Part shown: positions 8,920-17,110 of the stretch, piece after piece
Position numbering within the stretch: position 1 is the first letter of the stretch
How the letters are laid out: every line of letters begins with the position of its first letter
DNA from: Virgibacillus sp. MSJ-26
Lineage (GTDB): Bacteria; Bacillota; Bacilli; Bacillales; Amphibacillaceae
Reading direction: 5' to 3'
Length of the DNA stretch: 56,896 bases
Assembly (NCBI RefSeq): GCF_018918075.1
Contig: NZ_JAHLPW010000022.1
Location: 1-56,896 of the forward strand
The notes under the pieces: model-generated
What the model saw: only the letters and a program-made list of their open reading frames with translations
What the model was told of the DNA's origin: nothing
The model's database searches: none
Program-made: the position numbers and the translations under genes

Positions 8920-9165
8920 ATAAAAACGGGTATAACCCAAAATTTGGATTACACCCGTGAAGATATAAAGATGGTAGTAGGACGAATAATCTAATGGTGG
9001 GGGCTAGTAATAGGCGCTAAATATTTCATTTAACGATTTTACTAAACCTTTCTGGCGGTATCCTTTTTCGGAAGGACATGTTCCGACAAAAGGGTTATTG
9101 TCATTAGATTAACTTTCACTTTAGTGAAACATCCTTAAATCTTCCTTACTTATAGTAGACCGGAT
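8920..9165 (-). ncRNA. Candidate structured RNA with intrinsic terminator, between hit and ecsA
   Basis: On the minus strand a 9-bp closing helix AATCTAATG/CATTAGATT (9102-9110 with 8988-8996) encloses two hairpins. One is CCTTTT..CGGAA paired with TTCCG.AAAAGG (about 9061-9093); the other is CGTTAAAT/ATTTAGCG (about 9016-9036). After a short linker comes a 16-bp stem beginning ACGGGTGTAATCC (8926-8958) and a T-rich tail. Wobble pairs in the last two stems pair only as minus-strand RNA, which indicates the transcribed strand. A weak promoter may lie near 9175-9205. No known RNA family was recognised. Confidence 0.45.
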
Positions 9166-9283
9166 TTTAAATTTTATACCTAATTAGCTGTAAATCTTGT
9201 CGAACGATGAGTAGGAGTATCTTTTGGCAAAGTCCTTTAAAAGTGATAAAATTTAGCCAATGAATATGCTAGGGGGAAAATTT

Positions 9284-10027
9284 GTGGAACCTTTGTTACG
9301 CATCGAAAATTTAGTTGGAGGATATACCCACAAAAATGTTCTACACGGTATATCTTTTGATGTATATCCAAACGAAATAGTGGGGCTTATCGGTTTAAAT
9401 GGTGCAGGGAAAAGTACAACGATTAAGCATGTGATTGGCTTAATGCAGGCAAAACAGGGTGTTGTATCAGTGAATGGGAAAACATTTCAAGATGATCCAA
9501 CCACATATCGCAATCAAATGGCATATGTTCCGGAGATGCCTATGTTATATGATGAATTAACGTTACATGAACATCTTCGCTTGACGGCCATGGCTTACGA
9601 TGTTCCAGAAGATTTATTTGAAGAACGACTCCATCCCTTGTTGAAAGAATTTCGAATGGAAAAGCAGCTAAACTGGTTTCCCGTTCATTTTTCAAAAGGA
9701 ATGCGTCAAAAAGTAATGATTATGTGTGCTTTTTTAATTGAGCCATCTTTATATATTGTTGATGAACCCTTTGTCGGATTAGATCCGATAGGGATTCAAT
9801 CATATCTACAATTAATGGATGACATGAAGGCAAAGGGCTCGGGCGTGCTCATGTCCACACACATACTCGCAACAGCGGAACGCTACTGTGATCGATTTGT
9901 TATTATACACGAAGGTAAGATTAAAGCCCTGGGTACGCTTGACGAACTCAGGAAGCAATTTAATATGCTGGATGCAACTTTGGATGATCTTTATGTTCAA
10001 TTGACAAAGGAAGATAGTCATGTTTAA
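9284..10027 (+). CDS. ecsA: ABC transporter ATP-binding protein EcsA
   Basis: This 247-residue ATPase is equal in length to B. subtilis EcsA. It has Walker A GLNGAGKST, signature region HFSKGMRQK, Walker B YIVDEPFVGLD and the switch histidine in STHILATAERYCD. The GTG at 9284 follows AGGGGG by seven bases; the ATG at 9260 has no signal. EcsA partners EcsB in an exporter-type complex that affects protein secretion, intramembrane proteolysis and competence in B. subtilis, through an unknown substrate. The downstream gene overlaps by eight bases. Confidence 0.95.
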   Translation: MEPLLRIENLVGGYTHKNVLHGISFDVYPNEIVGLIGLNGAGKSTTIKHVIGLMQAKQGVVSVNGKTFQDDPTTYRNQMAYVPEMPMLYDELTLHEHLRLTAMAYDVPEDLFEERLHPLLKEFRMEKQLNWFPVHFSKGMRQKVMIMCAFLIEPSLYIVDEPFVGLDPIGIQSYLQLMDDMKAKGSGVLMSTHILATAERYCDRFVIIHEGKIKALGTLDELRKQFNMLDATLDDLYVQLTKEDSHV

Positions 10028-11231
10028 TTCCCATACTTTTTATAAAAAACGTCTTTCTGAACATTTAAAAGAGACAAGTCGTTATTTAAGATATATGTTA
10101 AATGAACATATTTCTATAGCCATGCTGTTTCTTATATCAGCATTAGCTTTTTATTATCAGCAATGGCTTGCTCAACTACCTGAAAATTTTCCGACTGCTT
10201 TGATCATCGGAATTGCATTCGGTCTTGTCGTCAGTTATAGTCCAGTGCGAACATTGCTAAAAGAGCCTGATCTTGTATTTTTAATCGTTGCTGAAGACAA
10301 AATGTCAGCCTATTTTCGTAATACGTTAATTTATAGTTTTGTTATCCAGCTTTATATCGTTTTCATCGTGGCAGCGGCTTTAGGACCACTTTATTTAGCT
10401 ACATATCCGGAGCGTTCCGGAAAGATGTATTTGTATACCATTGTTGCCTTGCTAATTTTTAAAGCTTGGAATTTACTTGCTAATTGGTGGATGTTAAAAG
10501 TTAGAGACGATTCTCTCAGGCATGTCGATCTAGCTTTAAGAGTAAGTTTAAACTGTGCTGCTTTTTACTTTTTTGTCAGTGGAGATGGTTTGCTCGCAGG
10601 GATCATGACAGTTTTATTTGTTATTATTTTTTTATATGACTATCAGTTATCACAAAAGCAACTAGGCATTGCCTGGGAATTGCTTGTGGAAAAAGATAGA
10701 AATCGAATGCAAGCTTTTTACCGTTTAGCCAATATGTTTACTGACGTTCCTCATTTAAGAAATCCGGTTAAAAAACGAACTTGGCTTGTTTCACTTGTTA
10801 AGAATGTTCCTTTTGCTAAACAGTATACATATGACTATTTATATCGAATTACGTTTATTCGTAGTGGAGATTATTTAGGTATGTATATACGGCTTATGAT
10901 TATTGGTGGACTAGTCATTTTTTATATCCCGAATTTAGTGATGAAACTTCTGTTTGCACTTTTATTCTTGTATATGAGCAGTTTTCAAATGGTAACGCTC
11001 TTCCATCACCATCGTACAGTGATGTGGTTGGATATTTATCCAGTTGAATATAGTGTTAGAAAACAAGCATTATTGAAATGGCTTACCCAATTAGGCTTTA
11101 TCCAAGCGGTTCTTTTTGCGCTTATCTTTGTCATACTTAAGCTTTATTTAGGTGCGCTGATTGCTTTAGTTGGGGGAATATTGTTTGTTTATGTGTTTGT
11201 TAATGGCTATGTCAGTAGGAAGTTAGTTTAA
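10020..11231 (+). CDS. ecsB: ABC transporter permease EcsB
   Basis: This 403-residue membrane protein has roughly six to eight hydrophobic segments clustered at 30-180 and 290-403, plus a central soluble stretch (about 195-275). Length and gene order fit B. subtilis EcsB (about 408 residues). The start lies within the end of ecsA, indicating coupled translation. A strong terminator follows directly. The third B. subtilis gene, ecsC, is absent from this locus and its place is taken by repeat DNA. Confidence 0.92.
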   Translation: MFNSHTFYKKRLSEHLKETSRYLRYMLNEHISIAMLFLISALAFYYQQWLAQLPENFPTALIIGIAFGLVVSYSPVRTLLKEPDLVFLIVAEDKMSAYFRNTLIYSFVIQLYIVFIVAAALGPLYLATYPERSGKMYLYTIVALLIFKAWNLLANWWMLKVRDDSLRHVDLALRVSLNCAAFYFFVSGDGLLAGIMTVLFVIIFLYDYQLSQKQLGIAWELLVEKDRNRMQAFYRLANMFTDVPHLRNPVKKRTWLVSLVKNVPFAKQYTYDYLYRITFIRSGDYLGMYIRLMIIGGLVIFYIPNLVMKLLFALLFLYMSSFQMVTLFHHHRTVMWLDIYPVEYSVRKQALLKWLTQLGFIQAVLFALIFVILKLYLGALIALVGGILFVYVFVNGYVSRKLV

Positions 11232-11267
11232 AAAGCAATGGCATCTCATAGTTGCCATTGCTTTTTT
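11232..11267 (+). terminator. Terminator of the ecsAB operon
   Basis: AAAGCAATGGC pairs with GCCATTGCTTT around an eleven-base loop and is followed by a T run. Confidence 0.9.
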
Positions 11268-11321
11268 GGTAGTTAAGGAAACTATAACATTAAAACCCTG
11301 TGGATAACTTTATACTGAAAT

Positions 11322-11767
11322 TGGCCACGTCCAACTCTGGGCGCCCAGCAACTACCAAGCTTCGAATACCTTCCTACGATAAGTCGAACTCGAATCGCTC
11401 CGCTCTTCGGTTCTCCTTTATCTCGTCAGGTCTTCTCCAGCTTGTACGTTCCTAACCGGCCGCCCCGCGCTTTTGTTACGTCCAGCTCTGGGTGCCCAGC
11501 AACTAGCAGGCAAGTTTTGGTATTAAAAAACTTGCGAGACTTCCTTCACCTCATGCTAAACGGCTCTACTTAAGGAAGACCGACTAAAATCACCCTTTGC
11601 GGCTAACGTCGGCATACCCTTTTTGCAGGGGCATGTTTCCTTTATCTCCTACGTAGGAATGGCCAATTAAAACCACTGCTCCTGAGCAGTAACATTGACC
11701 CATCCCGCTTGGGAGGCGCAGTCCGTACGTTGCTAAACGGGCGCCTCGCGCTTTTGTTCTTAAAAAC
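11322..11767. repeat. Composite of repeat family A elements between ecsB and yhaA
   Basis: Positions 11340-11475 carry a diverged copy of the 148-bp unit arrayed at 52411-53150 (shared words such as CCTTCCTACGATAAGTCGAA and CGGTTCTCCTTTATCTCGTC). A second, rearranged copy starts near 11481 and closes near 11757 with the shared border TACGTTGCTAAACGGGCGCC. No gene is visible in this 500-bp gap, where B. subtilis has ecsC. Confidence 0.8.
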
Positions 11768-12943
11768 CTAAGCGTGCTTTTCTTGATAGTTAAAATAAAC
11801 CTGAATCAAAGTTTTGGCGGCAATAGGTAATGCACGCTCATCAATGTCAAATTTAGGATGATGGTGGGGGTAAAGATTTCCTTTTTTTTGAGCGCCTGTA
11901 AAAAAATAAGCCCCGGGTTTCTTTTGGGTATAATAGGCAAAATCCTCTCCACCCATAACGGGAATGATGTTTTCTCTTTTTTCTATTTCTTCGATATTCT
12001 CACTTGCTTCTAAAACGAGTTCGGCGTCTTCCGCATGATTTATTAAAGGTGGATACCCTTTAAAATAATCAAAGTCGTAAGTCACATTGGCTGACAAACA
12101 TACACCCTCAATTATTCTTTCCATCTCTTTAATGACTGTGTCTTGAACATCTTTTTCTAAGTAACGAACCGTTCCAAGAATCTTTGCTTGATCGGCGATA
12201 ATATTAAATGCTTCACCTGCTTCAAATGCACCAACTGTTACAACTGCCGTTTTAAGTGGGTCGATTCGTCTGCTGATAATTTGTTGAAGCTGGCTGACTA
12301 TTTGCGCACCAATCACAATTGAATCTTTTGTCTCGTGCGGATAAGCGCCATGCCCACCTTGCCCTTGGATAGTAAGTTTAAACCTATCAGTCCCTGCCAT
12401 AAATACATCGGTTGATGTTTCTAATACACCTAATGGCGTGGTTGCCCATAGGTGAGTACCGAATACAGCATCCACGTCATCAATTGCTCCGGCTTCAATC
12501 ATTGGTTTCGCACCGCCGGGAGCATATTCCTCTGCATGTTGGTGAAGAAAAACGATTGTGCCAGGAAGACTTTCTTGGTAATTTTTCATGACTTTTGCGA
12601 GAGTTAAGAGTGTGGCTGTATGCCCATCATGACCACAGGCATGCATCACACCATCTACCTTTGATTTATAAGGAACATCTTTTTCATCTTGGATTGGAAG
12701 AGCATCAAAGTCAGCTCTTAGTGCAATTGTCTTACCTGGTTTTCCACCTTTTAAAGTGGCGACGACCCCATTTCCACCTACGTTCTTTTTATAAGGAATC
12801 CCTAATTCTTCATAAAATTCAGCAATGTATTTAGCAGTTTTATATTCTTGGAATGACAACTCGGGATATTGATGGAGGTATCTCCGTATATCCACCATGT
12901 CTTGATACGAGTCATCAATTGCTTGAAAAATTTCTTGAATCAC
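11768..12943 (-). CDS. yhaA: M20 family amidohydrolase/peptidase YhaA
   Basis: This 391-residue zinc-dependent amidohydrolase has the M20 metal motif MHACGHDGHTATLL, a second-ligand region HQHAEEYAPGGAKPMIEAGA, and a C-terminal VMGGEDFAYYTQKKPG containing the conserved Glu. Such enzymes cleave N-acyl amino acids or related amides in the cytosol; the substrate is unknown. Position after ecsAB on the opposite strand matches B. subtilis yhaA. Its last codons (KHA, then TAG) share the nine-base word CACGCTTAG with repeat family B, so the 3' end may be repeat-derived. Confidence 0.9.
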   Translation of the reverse strand: MIQEIFQAIDDSYQDMVDIRRYLHQYPELSFQEYKTAKYIAEFYEELGIPYKKNVGGNGVVATLKGGKPGKTIALRADFDALPIQDEKDVPYKSKVDGVMHACGHDGHTATLLTLAKVMKNYQESLPGTIVFLHQHAEEYAPGGAKPMIEAGAIDDVDAVFGTHLWATTPLGVLETSTDVFMAGTDRFKLTIQGQGGHGAYPHETKDSIVIGAQIVSQLQQIISRRIDPLKTAVVTVGAFEAGEAFNIIADQAKILGTVRYLEKDVQDTVIKEMERIIEGVCLSANVTYDFDYFKGYPPLINHAEDAELVLEASENIEEIEKRENIIPVMGGEDFAYYTQKKPGAYFFTGAQKKGNLYPHHHPKFDIDERALPIAAKTLIQVYFNYQEKHA

Positions 12944-13115
12944 CCAAAAACCTCCCTATATGTTTTGAATAATTATAACATTTAAAGGCTTCTTTAGGGA
13001 AGATTCAGAACATAAAGTATATACTTATCGAAGTTTTTATGCTGTAGTTGTAACCTCATTTTTATACAGTTAATCTTACACAGTAGATATAAAATGTGCA
13101 GTAACTAATGAGCTA

Positions 13116-13455
13116 TTTTCAACGCAAGCGTAATCATGACCGTCTGGGATCGCTCCGGGCGGATGCTTTCCGCGGGCACGGCTTCAGCCTCCTCGAGAAA
13201 ACCACTCTGCGGGGTCTTCAGACTCGTGCTTTTCCCGCAGGAGTCACCGCCCTGCGCTCACCCAGACTATTAAAGTTATTTAATGCTATTATAAGGCAAA
13301 TTTGTACAATGATATTACGCTGAAATCAGCGTAGGAAAAAATGCGGAGACTCCAGTGGGAGCTGAGGCCTAGATGAGACCCCGGAGAGCGTAGCTCGAGG
13401 AGGCTCATCAGCCGCCCACGGAAAGCGTAGCGTTTTTTCCGCAGCGCTCGAATTA
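13116..13455. repeat. Two repeat family C copies in head-to-head orientation
   Basis: A reverse copy (about 13116-13275, with GCGGATGCTTTCCGCGGGCA and CCCGCAGGAGTCACC) faces a forward copy (13322-13455, with GCGTAGGAAAAAATGCGGAG, GATGAGACCCC, GAGGAGGCTCATCAGCCGCC and GGAAAGCGTAGCG). Similar G+C-rich palindromic repeats with 'gagaccccgcag...gaggaggctca' are common between genes in Bacillaceae. The 650-bp gap 12944-13597 holds no gene that I can support. Confidence 0.85.
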
Positions 13456-13548
13456 TCTCTTACTTTAGTAGGACTGGAAGGAAATTTTTTTAAAACTGTG
13501 TTGCAGTTTATGTATTATGTGAAGACATTTTGGGATGTATTGTGGAAG

Positions 13549-13582
13549 TAAAAAAGACACTTTAGGTTAATAAAGTGTCTTT
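13549..13582 (-). terminator. Terminator of the ferritin-like gene
   Basis: AAAGACACTTT at 13553-13563 pairs with AAAGTGTCTTT at 13572-13582. On the minus strand it is followed by a T tract. Confidence 0.85.
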
Positions 13583-13597
13583 GAAATGCTTTTAAGA

Positions 13598-14020
13598 TTA
13601 TTTTCCAAGTAATCGTTCGAGTTCTTCTTTATGTCCTGTTTCATCTGCTATGATATCTTCTAACTTAACAACGAGTGCGGTGTAACCTAGTTCTTCAGCT
13701 TGTTCTTTGCGTTTTTCGTAGCGCTCAATTGTATCTTTTTCAGCTTGTAAGGCAGCTTTTAGCAATTCATCGACTTCTGTAGGCTGTGGATTCTTGGCCA
13801 CTTCTACAGTCGGTGTGCCACCTAGTGCTTTAATTTTTTCTGAAAGATAAAGAGCATGTCCTAATTCATCTTCAATTTCATCTTCGAAAGCAGGTTTTAA
13901 AGAAGCGCGATATGGACCTGAAACAACAGCAGCACTGTAAGTATATTGAACTACGGCTCCATATTCATGTGATAAGTCCTCATTTAATCCATCAAGAAGA
14001 TCTTTCTTTTTATCATCCAT
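13598..14020 (-). CDS. Ferritin-like/bacterioferritin-type iron-binding protein
   Basis: This 140-residue all-helical protein carries carboxylate motifs of a ferritin-type di-iron site: a Glu in LSHEYGAVVQYTY, EDELGH and ADETGH (two ExxH pairs), plus a Glu in AEKDTIERYE. Such proteins oxidise or store iron and limit oxidative damage. The start at 14020 (MDDKKKDLL) is nine bases after AAAGGA. It sits alone between repeat DNA and the PAP2 gene, with its own terminator. The exact subfamily cannot be decided without a search. Confidence 0.82.
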   Translation of the reverse strand: MDDKKKDLLDGLNEDLSHEYGAVVQYTYSAAVVSGPYRASLKPAFEDEIEDELGHALYLSEKIKALGGTPTVEVAKNPQPTEVDELLKAALQAEKDTIERYEKRKEQAEELGYTALVVKLEDIIADETGHKEELERLLGK

Positions 14021-14161
14021 ATTTATCAATCCTTTCATATCGTAAAGCTAACCACTATTATATAATTCCCTATCCTATTTTTTTAAAACCAAATATAAGG
14101 TATGATTATAACAAACTTTAAAAATGACTATTTGCTGTAATAACTAAAGGGGGAGATTGCA

Positions 14162-14794
14162 ATACCTAAAAAATTTAATTACATACTATCTACTTTTGTC
14201 TTATTCTTGCTTGTCATTTGGTCAATAAAGATTGTCAATGGAGAATTGCCATATATCGACCAATGGACACGAGCGTTTGTTGCAACTTTAAATGAAACAA
14301 ATCTATACTATATTTTTAGAGCAGTTACAGATCTTGGGTCAAAATCTTTTCTAATTCCATTTACAATTGTGAGCTCACTCCTGGTATGGGTTATTTTTAG
14401 AGACTGGATCCCGGCACTCATTTTAGGTGGCGGAACGTTAGTGACCCATTTATTCAATAAATTAATCAAAACAGTCATAGCGAGAGAAAGGCCGAGTATT
14501 TGGGTGGAGGCTAATGCCGAGGGTTACAGCTTTCCCTCAGGCCACTCAATGATAACGATTGTCTGTTATGGTTTGCTCGTTTACTTTATATGTAAGAAGG
14601 TAAAATCAAATAAAATTAAAGTTGCCATCCAAGTGATTTTTGCACTTTTAATCTTGATGATTGGTTTAAGCAGGTACGTTATTAATGTTCATTACTTAAC
14701 TGATATTTTAGCAGGGTTTTCAATAGGTTTCGGATGCTTGCTCGCCCTAATTAACCTAGACATGATGATTAATAAACACAGATCTCAGTCTTAA
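14162..14794 (+). CDS. PAP2 family phosphatase, probably with an ATA start codon
   Basis: This membrane phosphatase of the undecaprenyl-pyrophosphate/lipid phosphatase type has motif 1 KTVIARERPS, motif 2 SFPSGHSM and motif 3 SRYVINVHYLTDILAG, with five to six helices. It resembles B. subtilis YodM. No ATG, GTG or TTG exists between the upstream stop at 14141 and a TTG at 14207, which would cut away the first helix. An ATA at 14162, six bases after GGGGGAG, gives the natural opening (M)PKKFNYILSTFVLFLL. I therefore place the start there, with TTG 14207 as the alternative. Confidence 0.8.
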   Translation: MPKKFNYILSTFVLFLLVIWSIKIVNGELPYIDQWTRAFVATLNETNLYYIFRAVTDLGSKSFLIPFTIVSSLLVWVIFRDWIPALILGGGTLVTHLFNKLIKTVIARERPSIWVEANAEGYSFPSGHSMITIVCYGLLVYFICKKVKSNKIKVAIQVIFALLILMIGLSRYVINVHYLTDILAGFSIGFGCLLALINLDMMINKHRSQS

Positions 14795-14832
14795 GGCTGA
14801 GAAAGAACCAATCTAAAGGTTGTTCTCTTTGA
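14783..14832 (+). terminator. Possible terminator after the PAP2 gene
   Basis: TCTCAG/CTGAGA form a hairpin at 14783-14802. An imperfect AGAACC...GGTTGTTCT stem follows, ending in CTTT. Neither has a long T run, so the call is tentative. Confidence 0.4.
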
Positions 14833-14904
14833 ACTCAATTTCTTGGTACAATGAAATTATCAAATGAAGTAATACAGAAATAGATACAGCGAGGAGGCAG
14901 GAAC

Positions 14905-15693
14905 ATGAGAGGTGGCTTTTTTCGTTTTTTATTAGCAACTATACTAATTGCTGTTGGAGTAGTTTTAATACTAGAAAATATTGGTATAGCTACATTTAAC
15001 GTGAAAAATGCTTGGAACTTAATATATCCTATTATATTTATTTTTTATGGATTTAAATTAATAATCGATCGAATGAAATATAAAGGTGGCAGTTGGCTTT
15101 TAGGATCTTTCTTTTTAATATTCGGTAGTCTATTAATGTTAGATCGTGTCGATTTGATTGTATTTAAATTTAGTGATATTGGAAAGCTCTGGCCATTATT
15201 AATTGTGTACTTGGGATTTACGTTTTTCCGTCATTCATTTGGTCCGACAGTAGTAATCAATCCAAAAGATAAAGATAAGCATAAGTATAAAAAGTTCTAT
15301 AAAAACTCAAATTTTTCAATAGGGGATTATGAGTATAATCAGCCTAACTGGAAAGTTGAACCACTTTATTTAACTAATTTGGCAGGAGATTTTTATTTCG
15401 ATTTCACAAAGGCTTTTATCCCTGAAAAAGAAACTCCCATAACGATTAGTGCATTAGCTGGAGATGTTCATATTTTAATGCCTGAAAATGTGGACTTTAA
15501 TGTAGAGGCATCTGTAAGAGCAGGGGATATTGATATTGTAGGACAATCTGTTGACGGAATAAATCGTTCTTTATCATTTAAAACAGCAAATTATGATGAG
15601 GCTATTCGTAAAGTAAATTTTACTTTAAAGTTAAAAGCAGGATCTGTTCGGATTGATCAAATAGGGGGCGATGGTGATGAACAAGAAATTTAA
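14905..15693 (+). CDS. liaF: LiaF-like membrane regulator of a cell-envelope stress two-component system
   Basis: This 262-residue protein has four hydrophobic segments in its first 110 residues. A soluble C-terminal domain of the cell-wall-active-antibiotics-response type follows (around NLAGDFYFDFTKAFIPEKET and VRAGDIDIVG). LiaF inhibits the partner kinase until envelope stress occurs. The ATG at 14905 has GAGGAGGCAGGA upstream. The 3' end overlaps liaS by 17 bases, so the pair is one operon. The assignment rests on domain layout and the LiaS/LiaR genes that follow. Confidence 0.85.
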   Translation: MRGGFFRFLLATILIAVGVVLILENIGIATFNVKNAWNLIYPIIFIFYGFKLIIDRMKYKGGSWLLGSFFLIFGSLLMLDRVDLIVFKFSDIGKLWPLLIVYLGFTFFRHSFGPTVVINPKDKDKHKYKKFYKNSNFSIGDYEYNQPNWKVEPLYLTNLAGDFYFDFTKAFIPEKETPITISALAGDVHILMPENVDFNVEASVRAGDIDIVGQSVDGINRSLSFKTANYDEAIRKVNFTLKLKAGSVRIDQIGGDGDEQEI

Positions 15694-16741
15694 TAGTATT
15701 CGGTATCGTTATATTCGCTCTCATTTGTATGGGTTGTTCCTGACCACGGTTACTCTACTCTCTATTTTACTTACCATCCATGTGGTACTTGACCCAAAAT
15801 GGCTATCTGTGCAGAGTATATTTTTATTTATTTTATTATATATAGGCTTAGCCATGTTCATATCTTTTTATGTCGGTTTTAAATCAAGTGGTGATATGCG
15901 AGAAAAGCTAGATTATTTATCCGTATTAATTACTCAATTTTCGAATGGAAATTACGATTCTCGCGTATATGTTAACGAAAAAGATGAGCTGGCTCGCATT
16001 GGAAATGAAATGAATGAGTTAGGAGGAAAATTGCAGAATCAAGTTAAATCACTTCAACGGATGGCTGATGAAAAGTCAGAACTAGCTAAAACGGCTCATA
16101 AATCAGCTGTTATTGAAGAAAGGCAACGATTAGCAAGAGATTTACACGACGCAATTAGTCAGCAACTTTTTGCGTTAACTATGCTTTCTGAAGCTGCAGT
16201 AAAACAAATTGATATTAATCCCAGCTTAGCAAAAGAACAGATGACCGAAGTCGCACAAGCTGCTCTTTATTCTCAAGCGGAAATGCGGGCGCTTCTCCTT
16301 CATCTTCGCCCAGTATATTTATCAGGTGATCCACTTGTTAAAGGGATACATAAATTAATTGAAGAATTAAAGCAAAAATGCCAAATAGATTTTCAAGTGA
16401 CAATAGATTCAGATCTTACATTATCTGAGATGATTGAAGAGCATATTTTCAGAATCGTCCAAGAAGCATTTTCTAACATTCTACGCCATGCATTTGCTTC
16501 GGAAGTAAAGTTGGCTATTGTTCAAAAAGACAAGGAAGTTTTAATACATATTGCTGATAATGGAAAAGGATTCGATATCAAAAACAATACCAACAAAAAA
16601 GCATCTTACGGTTTAAAAACAATGCAAGAACGGAGCGAGGAAATCGGTGGAACGTTCATCGTAAGATCCAATAAAGACGAAGGCACATACATTGACATAA
16701 AAATACCTTATCAAAAAACAAAAGCTCAAGCGCACGCTTAG
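15677..16741 (+). CDS. liaS: LiaS-type sensor histidine kinase
   Basis: This 354-residue membrane kinase has two helices at about 16-36 and 47-68, then a HAMP region. The HisKA_3 motif RLARDLHDAISQQLF follows (phospho-acceptor His157), then HATPase segments HIFRIVQEAFSNILRHAF and DNGKGFDI. It senses envelope damage together with LiaF. The ATG at 15677 is eight bases after GGGGG; the ATG at 15671 is too close. The last seven codons (TKAQAHA) and the TAG stop lie within the first copy of a 120-bp repeat, so the original C-terminus has been replaced or extended. Confidence 0.92.
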   Translation: MNKKFNSIRYRYIRSHLYGLFLTTVTLLSILLTIHVVLDPKWLSVQSIFLFILLYIGLAMFISFYVGFKSSGDMREKLDYLSVLITQFSNGNYDSRVYVNEKDELARIGNEMNELGGKLQNQVKSLQRMADEKSELAKTAHKSAVIEERQRLARDLHDAISQQLFALTMLSEAAVKQIDINPSLAKEQMTEVAQAALYSQAEMRALLLHLRPVYLSGDPLVKGIHKLIEELKQKCQIDFQVTIDSDLTLSEMIEEHIFRIVQEAFSNILRHAFASEVKLAIVQKDKEVLIHIADNGKGFDIKNNTNKKASYGLKTMQERSEEIGGTFIVRSNKDEGTYIDIKIPYQKTKAQAHA

Positions 16742-17060
16742 CCCCGACAAGTTTAAGCAGAAAATCGTAGTGGCGATTTTTGCCACGTAGATTTAATGCT
16801 TAAAACCTCGAGGGGCTGTGCGCTTCAGCTAGACGGAACAAAAGCTCAAGCGCACGCTTAGCCCCGACAAGTTTAAGCAGAAAATCGTAGTGGCGATTTT
16901 TGCCACGTAGATTTAATGCTTAAAACCTCGAGGGGCTGTGCGCTTCAGCTAGACGGAACAAAAGCTCAAGCGCACGTTTAGCCCTGACAAGTTTAAGCAG
17001 AAGATCGTAGTGGTGATTTTTGCCACGTAGATTTAATGCTTAAAACCTCGAGGGGCTGTT
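16718..17060. repeat. Three tandem 120-bp hairpin repeats (family B) between liaS and liaR
   Basis: Copies begin at about 16718, 16838 and 16958 with an exact 120-bp period and few differences. The third ends near 17060. Each can fold end to end: AGCTCAAGCGCAC with GTGCGCTTCAGCT, AGCCCC with GGGGCT, TTAAGC with GCTTAA, and an inner GTGGC/GCCAC hairpin. The array begins inside liaS and separates it from liaR by 369 bp. Confidence 0.92.
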
Positions 17061-17110
17061 AGATAAAACAAAGTTATAAAAGTCTCATTTTTAAAGAGGA
17101 GGAGAAGATC

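Noticed and set aside
9175..9205. Sigma-A promoter for the candidate RNA on the minus strand
   Set aside because: TCGACA and TATAAA are present but 19 bases apart, too weak for a separate entry.
13108..13323. Plus-strand open frame of 71 codons
   Set aside because: It lies entirely in family C repeat DNA, has no ribosome-binding site and no recognisable domain.
16718..17060. Tandem repeats resembling a CRISPR array
   Set aside because: The units are directly joined 120-bp copies without unique spacers, and there are no cas genes nearby. The 148-bp array at 52.4 kb was dismissed for the same reasons.
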